Assembly (NCBI GenBank): GCA_028866995.1
Contig: JAGWHD010000002.1
Location: forward strand, 55,920 to 119,919
Origin: Microcaldota archaeon
GTDB taxonomy: Archaea; Micrarchaeota; Micrarchaeia; Micrarchaeales; CABMGC01
Length of the DNA: 64,000 bases
Direction of reading: 5' to 3'
The position numbers and the translations under genes are program-made. The notes beneath the pieces were generated by a model, which did not search any database, had not been told where the DNA came from, and saw only the letters and a list, made by a program, of their open reading frames with translations. Position 1 is the stretch's first letter. Each line of letters opens with the position of its first letter. Positions 9,454 through 18,679 of the stretch are shown in pieces.

Positions 9454-10329
9454 TCAGGATGATGGATTGGTGTAACCGGATTGCCAGTTTGCGTTCCAGA
9501 TTGTATTGACGATTCCGCTGATGTTGGCATTGCTGTTCAATCCAGAATAGTCGTTCGCGTTGCCGTTCAGCGGATACCATGCGACGAGGTTCTGGAGGTT
9601 GATCGGCGTCCCGCCTATTCCTTCCTGGTAAAGAGACTTTATGGACGGCGAGTCAAGAGAGGTGTTGTACATCTGCAGGTTTGAGAGGGAGCAGTTGCAG
9701 TAGAGTATGCCGCCGTAGCCCCTGTACCCCAATCCCAGAGGGTTGGTGGTCCACGACCCTGTCTGCATCCATGTGCCGCTCCAGCTTGCTATGCTTTTCC
9801 CGTCCTCGTATAATACCATGGTGGTGCCGTTGTAGGTACACGCCACGAAGTGCCACTTCCCGTCATGCAGGTTCGGGGCCATTGCGTGGTCTACCGAATT
9901 GCCGCTGGAGTTGTACAGCGAGCAGCGAAGCAAGCCTCCGCTGAGATAGAAGTTGTATCCTATGAGATTGGTAGCGTATTTGGCTATGATCATGTCGTAA
10001 GAGGAGGTGTCGGTAGTTGCGGTGTATATCCATCCCGTAAAGCTGACAGTTGTCATCGACCTCTGGACCCTTGCGTCAGGGATCGACACGTAGCTGCTTT
10101 GGCCGTTGAATTTCCCCACGTATCTGGGAATCAGGTTTCCGCACTGCCCTGCGAGCGATGTCTGCGCCAATGTTCTGACGACTTCGCAGGATCCAGGACT
10201 CGCGGTCGGTTGGAGACTGCCCGCGTTGAATATGCCCAAGGAATAGAGCGAGACCATGACGATCGCAATGGCGAGTATGGCCCATCCGTATGTCATCAGG
10301 TACTCCATCGCCGACTGCAGCCTTCGCAT
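9454..10329 (-). CDS. pilin-like surface protein with LamG ectodomain (LamG copy A)
   Basis: Secreted protein built as an archaeal class III (type IV pilin-like) signal peptide plus a concanavalin-A-like LamG domain. RRLQSAMEYLMTYGW near the N-terminus has the prepilin cleavage context with Glu at +5 after the predicted cut before Gln; a hydrophobic helix follows. The rest reads as LamG: KFNGQSSYVSIPD, GWIYTATT, KWHFVACTYNGTTMVLYEDG and a closing GWYPLNGN-type segment. Two conserved cysteines follow the helix. Mature proteins of this kind sit in the membrane or assemble into filaments, with LamG binding glycans or proteins. Four close paralogues occur at 33-42 kb. The ligand is unknown. Confidence 0.85.
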   Translation of the reverse strand: MRRLQSAMEYLMTYGWAILAIAIVMVSLYSLGIFNAGSLQPTASPGSCEVVRTLAQTSLAGQCGNLIPRYVGKFNGQSSYVSIPDARVQRSMTTVSFTGWIYTATTDTSSYDMIIAKYATNLIGYNFYLSGGLLRCSLYNSSGNSVDHAMAPNLHDGKWHFVACTYNGTTMVLYEDGKSIASWSGTWMQTGSWTTNPLGLGYRGYGGILYCNCSLSNLQMYNTSLDSPSIKSLYQEGIGGTPINLQNLVAWYPLNGNANDYSGLNSNANISGIVNTIWNANWQSGYTNPSS

Positions 10330-10337
10330 AATATTAC

Positions 10338-11495
10338 CTAGTGGGCCGCAATTTTAATAACATCATTATCCTTGAGGACATGATCCTTAGCAAGCCTCAT
10401 CTTTGTTTTTGCGTCCACCGCATATTTCATGCTCTTCGCAAGATCGGTATGCACCTTCTCAGCAAGGTTGAATGCCGTGGAGCCCCTTTTCACCAGAACC
10501 GCGTCTGGGAGTACGTTGCCGAAATGATCGGTGTACTTGTTCTCGTCTTCGACAGGATAAACGACAATGTTAGATAGGAAATCGAAGACCGCAGTGTTCA
10601 GGAGCTCCGTGACTCCTGTTGTCCCTCTCTCATCGATATACCTCGAGATGTATTCGAGTGCATCCTTCTTCTCCTTCGGCAGCCCTTCCTTTATCCTCAA
10701 CGCCTTTTCCCCTATCTCCACTACCCCTGCCTTCTCGGCCTTCCTGAGGGCGAGCTCAAGCATCGCGCTGCAACCGATCACGGTATATCCTGGAAGGCTC
10801 TTCTTCAGCTCCTCGAGCGCGTTGGAGGATGCCTTGTCGCACTTGTTCGCCGCTATTATGGTCGGCTTTATCATCTTCAGCAGCTCCCTTGAGAACTTGA
10901 GCGTCTCGTCTGCGCTCCAGTTTATCCCAGACAACGGGAGGAAGGCCCTTTCCGCGGCAAGCTTCACCTGCTCCTGGCTTGCCCTGAAGCCTGAAAGCAG
11001 CTCCGCAAGCGCCTTGTCGCTGTCGCTCCTCTTTGATATGGCGCTTATGTGCTTCTGTATTATGCCTGCAAGCCACTGCGCTATCTCCTCAGCCACCATC
11101 CTCACCTCTTCCGCAGGGTCCTGGTTCTCAGCCTGCTTGCCATGCACGTCCGTCTTTCCGGTTATGTCCACAACCTGTATCAGCACGTCGGCGTTGGCGA
11201 GGTCGTTCAGGAACTGGTTGCCCATCCCCTTGCCGAGGTGCGCTCCAGGTACCAGCCCGGCAACGTCTATGATGTTGACAGGCAGCTGCCTCATGCCGTT
11301 GATGCACAATGAGTTCCTTGGCCTGCACTTCACTCCAAGCTCCTTCTCGACGCACTCCCTTTTCGCATATGCCACGCCTATGTTCGGATTGATCGTGGTG
11401 AAGGCGTAGTCGGCTATCTCCGCCTCTGCCAGCGTTAGGGCTGAGAAGAGCGTCGACTTGCCCTTGTTAGGGGCCCCTACCAGTCCTATGAGCAT
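10338..11495 (-). CDS. Obg/YchF-family GTP-binding protein with TGS domain
   Basis: P-loop NTPase of the Obg/YchF group, probably ribosome associated. The P-loop GAPNKGKST is at residues 7-15, the switch II region reads DVAGLVPGAHLGKG, and the G4 motif is NKCD (AANKCDKAS). Canonical NKxD suggests GTP specificity, unlike bacterial YchF, where this motif is altered and ATP is used. The C-terminal 70 or so residues (VVYPVEDENKYTDHFGNVLP onward) form the TGS domain. The 385 aa length fits archaeal members. The gene stands alone between a LamG gene downstream and a divergent small membrane-protein gene upstream. Confidence 0.92.
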   Translation of the reverse strand: MLIGLVGAPNKGKSTLFSALTLAEAEIADYAFTTINPNIGVAYAKRECVEKELGVKCRPRNSLCINGMRQLPVNIIDVAGLVPGAHLGKGMGNQFLNDLANADVLIQVVDITGKTDVHGKQAENQDPAEEVRMVAEEIAQWLAGIIQKHISAISKRSDSDKALAELLSGFRASQEQVKLAAERAFLPLSGINWSADETLKFSRELLKMIKPTIIAANKCDKASSNALEELKKSLPGYTVIGCSAMLELALRKAEKAGVVEIGEKALRIKEGLPKEKKDALEYISRYIDERGTTGVTELLNTAVFDFLSNIVVYPVEDENKYTDHFGNVLPDAVLVKRGSTAFNLAEKVHTDLAKSMKYAVDAKTKMRLAKDHVLKDNDVIKIAAH

Positions 11496-11529
11496 GGCAT
11501 CATCAGTTTAGTTATGCATCTGAGAAACG

Positions 11530-11537
11530 TTTAAATA
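11530..11537 (+). promoter_or_regulatory. TATA-like element of the secF-secD-nmd3 operon
   Basis: TTTAAATA ends 28 nt before the ATG at 11566, in the divergent gap with the YchF gene. As a near palindrome it could serve both directions. Confidence 0.5.
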
Positions 11538-11565
11538 CTTTGTAATGGAGTTGAATTTGATTTAG

Positions 11566-11844
11566 ATGCCGAACGGCAAGAAGAATGTAGTCACGGTTGA
11601 TCCCTCGCTTTTCATGGAGCGCATGCTCCACTACAGGGAGAGGCACCATGGCTGGCACATATTCAAGAGGGCGTACTGGGCGATCTACCTCATAGTCATA
11701 TCGCTGTTCCTCCTTTACTACTACTCTATACAGTTCACGCTCAACGTATTCCTTGGGGCTTCGCTGCTCCTTTTCGCCATCATGCTGATAATCTACGGTC
11801 TTGCAGAGGCCCTGCATCACAAGCTGATGAAGAGGTACGGCTAG
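11566..11844 (+). CDS. small two-helix membrane protein upstream of secF
   Basis: A 92 aa protein of unknown function. After a basic, soluble N-terminus (about 40 residues, His-rich: HYRERHHGWH) there are two hydrophobic segments, about residues 43-60 and 65-82, and a short basic tail. It is the first gene of a run with secF, secD and nmd3: the gap to secF is 27 nt and all are on the plus strand. A role linked to Sec export or membrane-protein biogenesis is a guess from position only. No family recognised. Confidence 0.7.
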   Translation: MPNGKKNVVTVDPSLFMERMLHYRERHHGWHIFKRAYWAIYLIVISLFLLYYYSIQFTLNVFLGASLLLFAIMLIIYGLAEALHHKLMKRYG

Positions 11845-11871
11845 CCGCTGCGTTTCAGGCAACTGATCCGA

Positions 11872-13068
11872 ATGCCATTTTCGCTGCCAAACATATACAA
11901 GAGCAGGCACTCAGCATATTTCATGCTCATACCGCTAGCCATGATGCTGCTTGGGATATACCTTTCGAAGGGCATAGTCCTCGACTCGTCGCTCAGCGGC
12001 GGGGTCAGCATAATACTGCAAACCAACAGCACCATGACGGCACAGCAGGCTGCGTCGAAAATAAGCTCATTGCTCAATGTTGTCAGCCCTAGCGTAGTGG
12101 TAAGCAGCAGTACGGTCAGCATAACATTGCCGAAGAACGTGAGTCTTGCTGATGCCGAGAGCAGCCAGCTGGCGTTCTACAGCGCCCAGGGCAACTACAC
12201 TTCGGCCCTTGTCAACCTGACCAACGTGCAGGTCGCGCTCCAGAACCAGCCGGGCAACAGCACGCTCGCGCTCCAGGAGAGGAGCTATTCATCCACAGTC
12301 AACAGGTCGCTTGCCGCGATGCAGGCCAGCGTCTCTGCGGAACTCGCTGCGCTGAGGCCCCTTATAGGAGATGCAAGCGCATTCAACTACAGCGACCCTC
12401 TTGCATTGGAGGGCGTGTCCTCGTCAGCCTACCAGAACGCGAGCTCAGTGTACAAGGACAGAACAATGTCTGAGCTCCACTCGATATTCAGCTTCAGCTC
12501 GTACTCCTACGAGCAGATAACGGTCCTGCAGAGCCAGTACTTCCTCGGAAAGCTCAAGACGATAATAATAGCGGCTTTCATCCTGATAGCCATACTCGTG
12601 TTCATCATATTCAGGAGCCCGATACCGTCGTTCGCGGTCATCTTCGGCGCGGTCAACGACATGGTGATAGCGCTGGGCGCGATGGCTCTCTTCAAGATAC
12701 CGCTTGGCATAGCGAGCATAGGAGGTCTGCTCATGCTTCTCGGCTATTCGATAGACACAGACGTGCTGACTGCCATAAGGATACTCAAGAGGAGCGAGGG
12801 GGCGCCGGAGGACAGGGCTTACGGCTCCATGATGACCGGGCTCACGATGACCCTCACCGCGATAGTCTCGTTCGCCGTATTGTTCGTCATATCGGTTGTC
12901 GAGTACGTCCCGACATATTACGAGATATCGGGAGTCGTGCTGTGCGGCCTTGTAGGCGACCTCTTCACAACGTGGCTGATCAACGCCAACTTGATACTCA
13001 TGTATTCAAAAGACAAACATTTCATATCCAACTGGATAAGGAAGGTGCTTAGGCTTGGCGATAGGTAA
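11872..13068 (+). CDS. secF: protein-export membrane protein SecF
   Basis: SecDF helps pull proteins through the SecYEG channel using the ion gradient. This 398 aa protein has one N-terminal helix, an unusually long and Ser/Gln-rich extracytoplasmic domain (about 30-220), then five membrane helices. The SecF signatures are present: SGGVSIIL after helix 1, FIIFRSPIPSFAVIFGAVND, then IGGLLMLLGYSIDTDVLTAIRI, the RND-type core. The domain is larger than in bacterial SecF. It overlaps secD by 14 nt. Many surface proteins in this window would be its clients. Confidence 0.93.
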   Translation: MPFSLPNIYKSRHSAYFMLIPLAMMLLGIYLSKGIVLDSSLSGGVSIILQTNSTMTAQQAASKISSLLNVVSPSVVVSSSTVSITLPKNVSLADAESSQLAFYSAQGNYTSALVNLTNVQVALQNQPGNSTLALQERSYSSTVNRSLAAMQASVSAELAALRPLIGDASAFNYSDPLALEGVSSSAYQNASSVYKDRTMSELHSIFSFSSYSYEQITVLQSQYFLGKLKTIIIAAFILIAILVFIIFRSPIPSFAVIFGAVNDMVIALGAMALFKIPLGIASIGGLLMLLGYSIDTDVLTAIRILKRSEGAPEDRAYGSMMTGLTMTLTAIVSFAVLFVISVVEYVPTYYEISGVVLCGLVGDLFTTWLINANLILMYSKDKHFISNWIRKVLRLGDR

Positions 13069-14650
13069 ATACGTAAAGGACAGAAGGATACTCTCGCTCA
13101 TCGCGCTGGTAGCGGTGCTCGCGATACTTGACTACTACCACGGCATAAACCTAGGGATAGAGTTCGTTGGGGGAACGCAGATACCGATACAGCTCGAGCA
13201 CAGCGTGACGCCTGACCAGATGAACCAGCTGATAACCATACTGCAGCAGAGGCTCTCGACCTTCGGGCTCAAGCAGGTGCCTGTAACAGGCATCGGAAGC
13301 TCTGCTGTCCTCGTCGAGACGGCTAGCGTCTCCCAGTCAGAGATAGACAGCCTGATCGGCATAATACAGAGCCAGGGCATATTCCAGGGAGTCGTCAATG
13401 GAAGGGAGGCCATCAACGGCTCTTCGCTGCTCCAGGGGAGCATAGGAGGAGGTCAGCCGGTTTTAAGCGGCAGCGTTGTCGAATGGTCGGTTAACTTCTA
13501 CCTCACGCAGAAGGCTGCGATATACTTCTCGAAGGTGGTCTTCGGGCAGGGCAACAAGCCATTGTACATGTTCCTAGACAGGCCCACAAGCGCGATACTT
13601 CTCGTCAACGGGAGCACCCTTACGAGGAATGCCCCTCTCGTGAACCAGGAGAGCGCTATTGCGGCTGCCCATGACGCGGTCCTGCTAGGCAACCAGACAA
13701 TACCGATCGAGATCCTCAGCGGCAACAACGGCAACTGGAATTCCCTGTATCCATTCTTCAAGGGCAACGAGGGCAAGTACCAGAAGGTGATACTCGCATA
13801 CGGGACATCTAATTCCATAGTCTCGAACCTGACATCGATGAACTATACTATAGTCTACAAGAACGCCTCGCAGCTGGCGCCCACGTACATACAGCCCAAC
13901 AATTCTACCTTCAACAACACGGTTGTCGTGGATTCGTGGCAAGCCGTAGGATTGCTCTCTGCGCCGATACTGAGCTCCGGAATCACCAACGGATCCATAA
14001 GCCAGGGGTACATAATATCGGGAACGGCGCCGCCCAACCTTACGGGCAACGACGCAGTCGCATATGCCAACAACCAGACGAAGGAGATTGTCAGCATACT
14101 CAGGGGAGGCGCTTTGCCTGTTCACGTGATAGTAGAGGCCCCGACCACGACCCCGCCAACGCTGGGAACCAGGTTCGAGAGCATAAGCGCAATAGCGCTG
14201 CTGCTTGCAGTGGTTGCCGTGTCTTTGGTCATAGTCATAAGGTACAGGAAGCTCTTCCTGATAACGCCGATAATGCTCACCACGCTGGCTGAGCTGTTCA
14301 TAATGCTGTCGATAGTGGGGCTCATAGGCACCATAGACCTGTCGGCTATCGCGGGAATGATCGCTGTCATAGGAACTGGGGTCGATGCGCAGATAATAAT
14401 CACTGACGAGCTGCTGGTCAAGAGGGGGGATGCAAGCACCGTGAAGATGAAGCTGTCCCATGCGTTCTACATAGTCTGGGCGGACGCTCTGCTGCTGGTT
14501 GTCGCGATGCTGCCCCTGTTCTTCGAGACCTCGCTGGTGTCGGTGACGGGTTTCTCCGTCGCCACGATAACCGGAGCGCTCCTGGGCGCTTTCGTGACTA
14601 GGCCGACGTACGGTGCTATGCTGAGCAAGCACTACGGCGACGGTGCGTGA
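13055..14650 (+). CDS. secD: protein-export membrane protein SecD
   Basis: Partner of SecF in Sec-dependent export. Helix 1 is followed by GINLGIEFVGGTQIPIQ, the D1 signature, then a ferredoxin-like P1 domain (VTPDQMNQLITILQQRLSTF), a long extracytoplasmic region, and five helices with LLLAVVAVSLVIVIRYR and AIAGMIAVIGTGVDAQIII. The last matches the conserved RND motif that carries the proton-relay Asp in bacterial SecD. The frame begins with TTG at 13055, inside the end of secF; translational coupling is likely. 531 aa is normal for archaeal SecD. The order secF before secD is reversed relative to many bacteria. Confidence 0.93.
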   Translation: MAIGKYVKDRRILSLIALVAVLAILDYYHGINLGIEFVGGTQIPIQLEHSVTPDQMNQLITILQQRLSTFGLKQVPVTGIGSSAVLVETASVSQSEIDSLIGIIQSQGIFQGVVNGREAINGSSLLQGSIGGGQPVLSGSVVEWSVNFYLTQKAAIYFSKVVFGQGNKPLYMFLDRPTSAILLVNGSTLTRNAPLVNQESAIAAAHDAVLLGNQTIPIEILSGNNGNWNSLYPFFKGNEGKYQKVILAYGTSNSIVSNLTSMNYTIVYKNASQLAPTYIQPNNSTFNNTVVVDSWQAVGLLSAPILSSGITNGSISQGYIISGTAPPNLTGNDAVAYANNQTKEIVSILRGGALPVHVIVEAPTTTPPTLGTRFESISAIALLLAVVAVSLVIVIRYRKLFLITPIMLTTLAELFIMLSIVGLIGTIDLSAIAGMIAVIGTGVDAQIIITDELLVKRGDASTVKMKLSHAFYIVWADALLLVVAMLPLFFETSLVSVTGFSVATITGALLGAFVTRPTYGAMLSKHYGDGA

Positions 14651-14654
14651 TCCT

Positions 14655-15290
14655 ATGCCCAAGAGTTGCCCGACCTGCAGCAGGACAAGCAACGACGCCA
14701 AGTTCTTCGGCTCCTTCTGCGAGTACTGCGCCAGGGACAAGCTCTCAGCGAGGCTCGCCAACGAGGTCGAGGTCACCTGGTGCAAGAGGTGCATGAGGAT
14801 AAAGGGCAAGGAGGGCTTCGTTGCGCCTACGGGCAGGAACTTCGAGACGGTAATGGGGAGCAGGTTCAGGGGCTATTCAATACATCTTGTCAAGCTCAAC
14901 AGGAACAGCGTTGTGCTGGACATTGCGGAGGAGACTGCAGACGGCCAGCTCTCTGTTGAGAAGGAGGTGGGGATAAAGTACAGCAAGACGCTGTGCGACA
15001 TGTGCTACAAGAAGTCCAGCGACTACTACGAGGCCGTGGTGCAGCTCAGGGGCAACCCTTCGAAGGTCGAGAGGCTCGCCGCCAGCCTTGAACGGTACTT
15101 TGAGAGGAGGAATCAGTTCGTTTCCAAGATAGAGAGGGAGGACAACGGCCTGAACGTGTACCTGAGCGACAAGAGGATGGCGTCTGAATTCATGAGCAAC
15201 AAGAGGCTAAAGCCCACGATGTCCTACACCCTCGCCGGGATAAAGTCCGGCAGGAAGATATACAAGAACACTTACGCGCTTCACCTTTGA
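14655..15290 (+). CDS. NMD3-like ribosome-biogenesis protein
   Basis: Archaeal homologue of the N-terminal half of eukaryotic NMD3, the 60S export adaptor; its archaeal role is thought to lie in large-subunit maturation. Two zinc-binding CxxC pairs are visible near the N-terminus (CPTC and CEYC), followed by WCKRC and CDMC, giving the zinc-ribbon pattern of the family. I prefer the ATG at 14655, 4 nt after the secD stop; a GTG at 14643 in frame overlaps secD. The length is 211 aa. Last gene of the Sec operon, which couples export and ribosome factors. Confidence 0.85.
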   Translation: MPKSCPTCSRTSNDAKFFGSFCEYCARDKLSARLANEVEVTWCKRCMRIKGKEGFVAPTGRNFETVMGSRFRGYSIHLVKLNRNSVVLDIAEETADGQLSVEKEVGIKYSKTLCDMCYKKSSDYYEAVVQLRGNPSKVERLAASLERYFERRNQFVSKIEREDNGLNVYLSDKRMASEFMSNKRLKPTMSYTLAGIKSGRKIYKNTYALHL

Positions 15291-15332
15291 GCAGATTTAT
15301 TAAGGCAATCCTGCGAATATCAGTCTGGTGCA

Positions 15333-15848
15333 ATGAGGTTCCTCGGCCAGTCTGCTGTAGACTTCTTCGTGACCTACGGTTGGGCCATAGTTGTCATAGC
15401 GATAGCGATGGGCTTCATGTACTACTTCGTCGCGCTCCCTTCTGCGAGCACGCCTAGCCACTGCGTCTTCAGCTACTTCGTCTCCTGCAAGGCGATGCTG
15501 GTAGGCTCGAACAGCACCAATACCATATTCTCGATACTGGTGGTCAACTCGCAGACGTTCCCGATAGTAGGCGCCAACGTGGTGTTCAGGACCGATACGT
15601 TCGGCAACGTCATAAACGACAAGCCGTGCATACCTGTCAACGCCTATTCCGGCAACATCATACTGTGCAATGCGAGCGTAGGGTACGGGATACCTGTCGG
15701 CAGCACCGTTAACGGCAGGATAGACTTCATGGTGACAGCATGCCCGAGCGGGAACCCTGGCAACTGCCAGCCTGCGCAGAGCGTGACATATGTGGGGAAC
15801 TTCTCCGAGAAGGTGCAGCCTGTGTCGCAGTCGCTGAGCTGGCCGTGA
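15333..15848 (+). CDS. pilin-like secreted protein
   Basis: A 171 aa protein with a class III signal-like N-terminus: FLGQSAVDFFVTYGWAIVVI. After a predicted cut before Gln the +5 residue is Asp instead of the usual Glu, which may affect subunit contacts. One hydrophobic helix is followed by a beta-rich ectodomain of about 140 residues with four or more cysteines and three N-x-S/T sequons. It has no LamG repeat or Cys-rich tail, so it forms a type of its own in this window. An ATTTATTAA element about 40 nt upstream may be the promoter. Function unknown; minor pilin or adhesin is possible. Confidence 0.75.
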   Translation: MRFLGQSAVDFFVTYGWAIVVIAIAMGFMYYFVALPSASTPSHCVFSYFVSCKAMLVGSNSTNTIFSILVVNSQTFPIVGANVVFRTDTFGNVINDKPCIPVNAYSGNIILCNASVGYGIPVGSTVNGRIDFMVTACPSGNPGNCQPAQSVTYVGNFSEKVQPVSQSLSWP

Positions 15849-15849
15849 C

Positions 15850-17076
15850 TCAGTAGCCTATCCTTGAGCTGAGGTCCGAGAAGAACTCCTCGTTTGACCT
15901 GGAATCGCCGACCTTCAGCACGAGATGGTCGTCAGGCGATGCCCCTATGATGTCCCTGCAGAATGTGGTCTCGCCAGATATCTGAGGATTCTCCCCGGTG
16001 TAGACATTCAGGTGCCTGCCTTCGGTCATCAGCTCGTCCAGCCTCTTCCTGTGCCTGCCTTCCAGCTTCACTGCGAAGACCCTAGAGCCGTTGTCTATGG
16101 CCTTGCTTATCGCCATCTCGCCCGTGTTGGCGAACGCCCCGGTGACATCGAAGATCGTGAACCTGCTGGAAGACGATGGCTGGTAGGTCCCGCCGTGCTT
16201 GTCCAGGCGCTGTATCATCATGCCAGCTGATACAAGGAGCGCTATCGCTATGTAGTACAGGTGCACGGCCTCGCCGAGTATCAGATGAGCGAACAGTATC
16301 GTAATGAACGGGGAGAGGAAGAATATGTTCGTGACCACAGTGGCCTTGAGTATCCTGAAGCCGTAGAAGTAGGTGTAGAAGCCAACTATGTTGTTCGCTA
16401 CGCCGACGTAGAACATCGCCAGCATCACCATAGGGCTTATGCTGGAGAAGTGCGCGCCTGTAGCGGCGAACATGACAGCAGAGAACGCGAACATGACAAC
16501 GTTGAACAGCAGTATCGATGCGTCTATGTCGAAGACGTGCTTCTTGGCCATGACGCTCGAGAACGCGTATGCAAGGGCGGCGAGTATCAGGAATATGACT
16601 ATGTTGATGTCTGCATTGCCCCAGAGGCTGTACAGGTTGCCCCCAGTTATGGCTATGTAGAGGCCGAAGAACGCGAGCAGCAGCGCCGCTATCTGGTACT
16701 TGCTCAGCCTCTCCCTGAGAACGATCGGAAGCAGCAGCAGCATGAGCAGCGGATTGGTCCTGAATACCACAGTCGCCAGCGAAGCGCTGACGAAATGCTC
16801 AGCATATGCTATGGCGTACTCGATTGGTATGTAGCTCAGGAGACCTATCATCGCTATTATGCCCAGCTTCTTCCAGTCCTTGAGGTACGAGACAACCACG
16901 TCGACCTTCCTCGTCTTGAGGACCAGGGCCGTGGCGAAGCCTATGGCTATCAGGTACGTCACCATGAAGAACTCGAAGATGTCGGTGCTGGCCGAGAAGT
17001 AGAGCATTATGGGCATCAGCGAGCCGGTGAATAGCGAGGTTATCACGAACGCATAGGCCTTTGACTTTATCTGCAT
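15850..17076 (-). CDS. EamA/DMT-family transporter with extra C-terminal cytosolic domain
   Basis: Ten hydrophobic segments in two five-helix repeats (about residues 8-295) match the drug/metabolite transporter superfamily, which exports amino acids and other small metabolites. AIAYAEHFVSASLATVVFR and VGVANNIVGFYTYFYGFRI lie at the repeat ends. Unusually, about 110 further residues follow after RLDKHGG: a soluble domain starting RFTIFDVTGAFANTGEM and ending with many acidic residues. I do not recognise this domain; it could be a sensor or regulatory module. The gene is divergent from an Lrp-type regulator. A TATA-like element lies about 30 nt upstream of the ATG. Confidence 0.82.
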   Translation of the reverse strand: MQIKSKAYAFVITSLFTGSLMPIMLYFSASTDIFEFFMVTYLIAIGFATALVLKTRKVDVVVSYLKDWKKLGIIAMIGLLSYIPIEYAIAYAEHFVSASLATVVFRTNPLLMLLLLPIVLRERLSKYQIAALLLAFFGLYIAITGGNLYSLWGNADINIVIFLILAALAYAFSSVMAKKHVFDIDASILLFNVVMFAFSAVMFAATGAHFSSISPMVMLAMFYVGVANNIVGFYTYFYGFRILKATVVTNIFFLSPFITILFAHLILGEAVHLYYIAIALLVSAGMMIQRLDKHGGTYQPSSSSRFTIFDVTGAFANTGEMAISKAIDNGSRVFAVKLEGRHRKRLDELMTEGRHLNVYTGENPQISGETTFCRDIIGASPDDHLVLKVGDSRSNEEFFSDLSSRIGY

Positions 17077-17105
17077 CCTTATCGATTTCTAATCGCTGTG
17101 CGGGC

Positions 17106-17115
17106 TTTTAAATAC
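17106..17115 (-). promoter_or_regulatory. TATA-like element of the DMT transporter gene
   Basis: On the minus strand GTATTTAAAAG lies about 30 nt upstream of the transporter start at 17076. The rest of the 117-nt divergent gap is A/T-rich and is the obvious place for binding by the adjacent regulator. Confidence 0.45.
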
Positions 17116-17193
17116 ACCCAAAAATGACAATTCTGTGGGATTTTTTGTTATAATGGGAAAAGGATAATAAAGGTTGGCTGCGCACATCCTAGC

Positions 17194-18252
17194 ATGGAGG
17201 AGATAGAGTACGAGTTCAAGAGCGACTTCAACGACAGGTACAATCTCGTGACCAGGAAGATATTGAGGACATTGTCGGAGAACTCCAGGTCCTCTGTATC
17301 GAACATCTCGTCAGCGACCGGCATATCGAGGAAATCGGTGGTGGAGAGGATAAGGAGGCTCGAGAAGGAGCTAGGGATGGGCTATTCGGTGGAGTTCAAC
17401 GAGGACAAGCTGGGGCTGGTCAATCCCCACCTGATACGCATAAGCTTCAGCTCCAATCCTGATTACGACCACATAATCGAGCTGCTGAAAGGCTCGTACA
17501 TACCCCAGGTGGCGTTCTCGGTGAAGGGCGATTACGACATGGTGATATACGCCAACGCGCCCTCAAGGCAGGAGTACGTGCACTGGGACAAGGGGATGCA
17601 GCAGCTGCTCTCCGGGTACGGGATAAGGTGGAGGACATCGGAGGTGGCGCACAGGCAGCTCGGATTCTTCCCTTTGAGGAACGAGCTTCTCACGAGGACG
17701 GCCCTGCCTGACAAGTACAAGGGCATAGCCGCGCTTCTGAACACTAATTCTAGGATCTCTTTCAACGAGATGTCCAAGGAGCTCAAGATGCACTTCAACA
17801 CTGTCGCGTACAACTTCAAGAAGCTGGTCGCATCAGGCTACGTCAAGAGGTTCACGGCCCTGCTGGGAGTCCCAGGCTTCCTGTCCATACTGACCTATTT
17901 CGGCAGCTATACGCTCTCGTCAGGATTCGAGAGCGATGCGATCAGGAGCAGGAGGTCGCTGATGAGCGACGACGAGTACTCGATGATAAGCAGGTACCCG
18001 CTCTGCTGCCAGCTGATAGGTTCCTCGGACTTCTTCGCCATAGGCGCCTTCGACGACGAGAAGCAGGCCTACAGGCACGGGGTCATGAACTACAAGAAGG
18101 CGATGAGGGGGCAGAAGGTAAGGGCGTCGTACGGCATAGTGGAAAGGGTGTTGCTAGGAAGGCTGCCGCTGAGGAGCATAGACACGAAAAAGGAGTACAA
18201 CATAGTCAGGTGGACGACGGAGAGCATAGGAGGTTCCAAGCCCCGCAAGTGA
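17194..18252 (+). CDS. Lrp/AsnC-family regulator with duplicated HTH
   Basis: DNA-binding regulator of 352 aa, about twice the usual Lrp length. The first winged helix-turn-helix spans about residues 20-62 (VTRKILRTLSENSRSSVSNI, then TGISRKSVVERIRRLE). A second HTH follows near residues 178-215 (KYKGIAALLNTNSRISFNEM, HFNTVAYNFKKLVASGY). Each is followed by an alpha/beta segment resembling the RAM ligand domain. The gene is divergent from the DMT transporter, so control of that transporter by an amino acid-like ligand is a reasonable inference. It could also act more widely. Confidence 0.83.
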   Translation: MEEIEYEFKSDFNDRYNLVTRKILRTLSENSRSSVSNISSATGISRKSVVERIRRLEKELGMGYSVEFNEDKLGLVNPHLIRISFSSNPDYDHIIELLKGSYIPQVAFSVKGDYDMVIYANAPSRQEYVHWDKGMQQLLSGYGIRWRTSEVAHRQLGFFPLRNELLTRTALPDKYKGIAALLNTNSRISFNEMSKELKMHFNTVAYNFKKLVASGYVKRFTALLGVPGFLSILTYFGSYTLSSGFESDAIRSRRSLMSDDEYSMISRYPLCCQLIGSSDFFAIGAFDDEKQAYRHGVMNYKKAMRGQKVRASYGIVERVLLGRLPLRSIDTKKEYNIVRWTTESIGGSKPRK

Positions 18253-18294
18253 GAACCTTTTTTAATGCTTTTTCCCAACTATTATTGGGATTAT

Positions 18295-18678
18295 ATGCCA
18301 ACGAAGAGAGCGAAGGGACTGGACAAGGACCATGACGAGGCGTCGAAGAGAAGGGTCTCGCTGTTCTTCTCAATATTCCTTTTCATAACCATAGTGCTCA
18401 CGATGGACAGGGCCCTGGGCAACGGGGCCGTGCTCGCGGGATACGTGGCCGTACTGTTCACATCGATATTCTCGATAGCGGCGATAGGCGCATACAAGTA
18501 CAACCTAGACCGCATAAGCATGAGGACCTTGAACAGCGTCATGGCAGTGCTGGTCTTCTTCTCGCTTGTGGCGATAGTGTACGGACTGATGATCGAGGTG
18601 TCTGTCCAGGTGTTTGGAGTGCAGATCGCGCTGATGGTGGCGCTTGTCATGCTTCTGATAAACAGGTTCGTGCACTGA
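18295..18678 (+). CDS. small four-helix membrane protein
   Basis: 127 aa if the ATG at 18295 is used; an in-frame ATG exists at 18265 but precedes the likely promoter sequence. A charged N-terminus (PTKRAKGLDKDHDEASKRR) is followed by four hydrophobic segments packed to the C-terminus. No family recognised. A flavoprotein gene follows 1 nt after its stop, so the two are probably co-transcribed. Function unknown. Confidence 0.65.
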   Translation: MPTKRAKGLDKDHDEASKRRVSLFFSIFLFITIVLTMDRALGNGAVLAGYVAVLFTSIFSIAAIGAYKYNLDRISMRTLNSVMAVLVFFSLVAIVYGLMIEVSVQVFGVQIALMVALVMLLINRFVH

Positions 18679-18679
18679 G

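Noticed and set aside
13685..14809. 374-codon open frame on the minus strand
   Set aside because: Antisense to secD and nmd3; Gln/Tyr/Arg-rich without motif.
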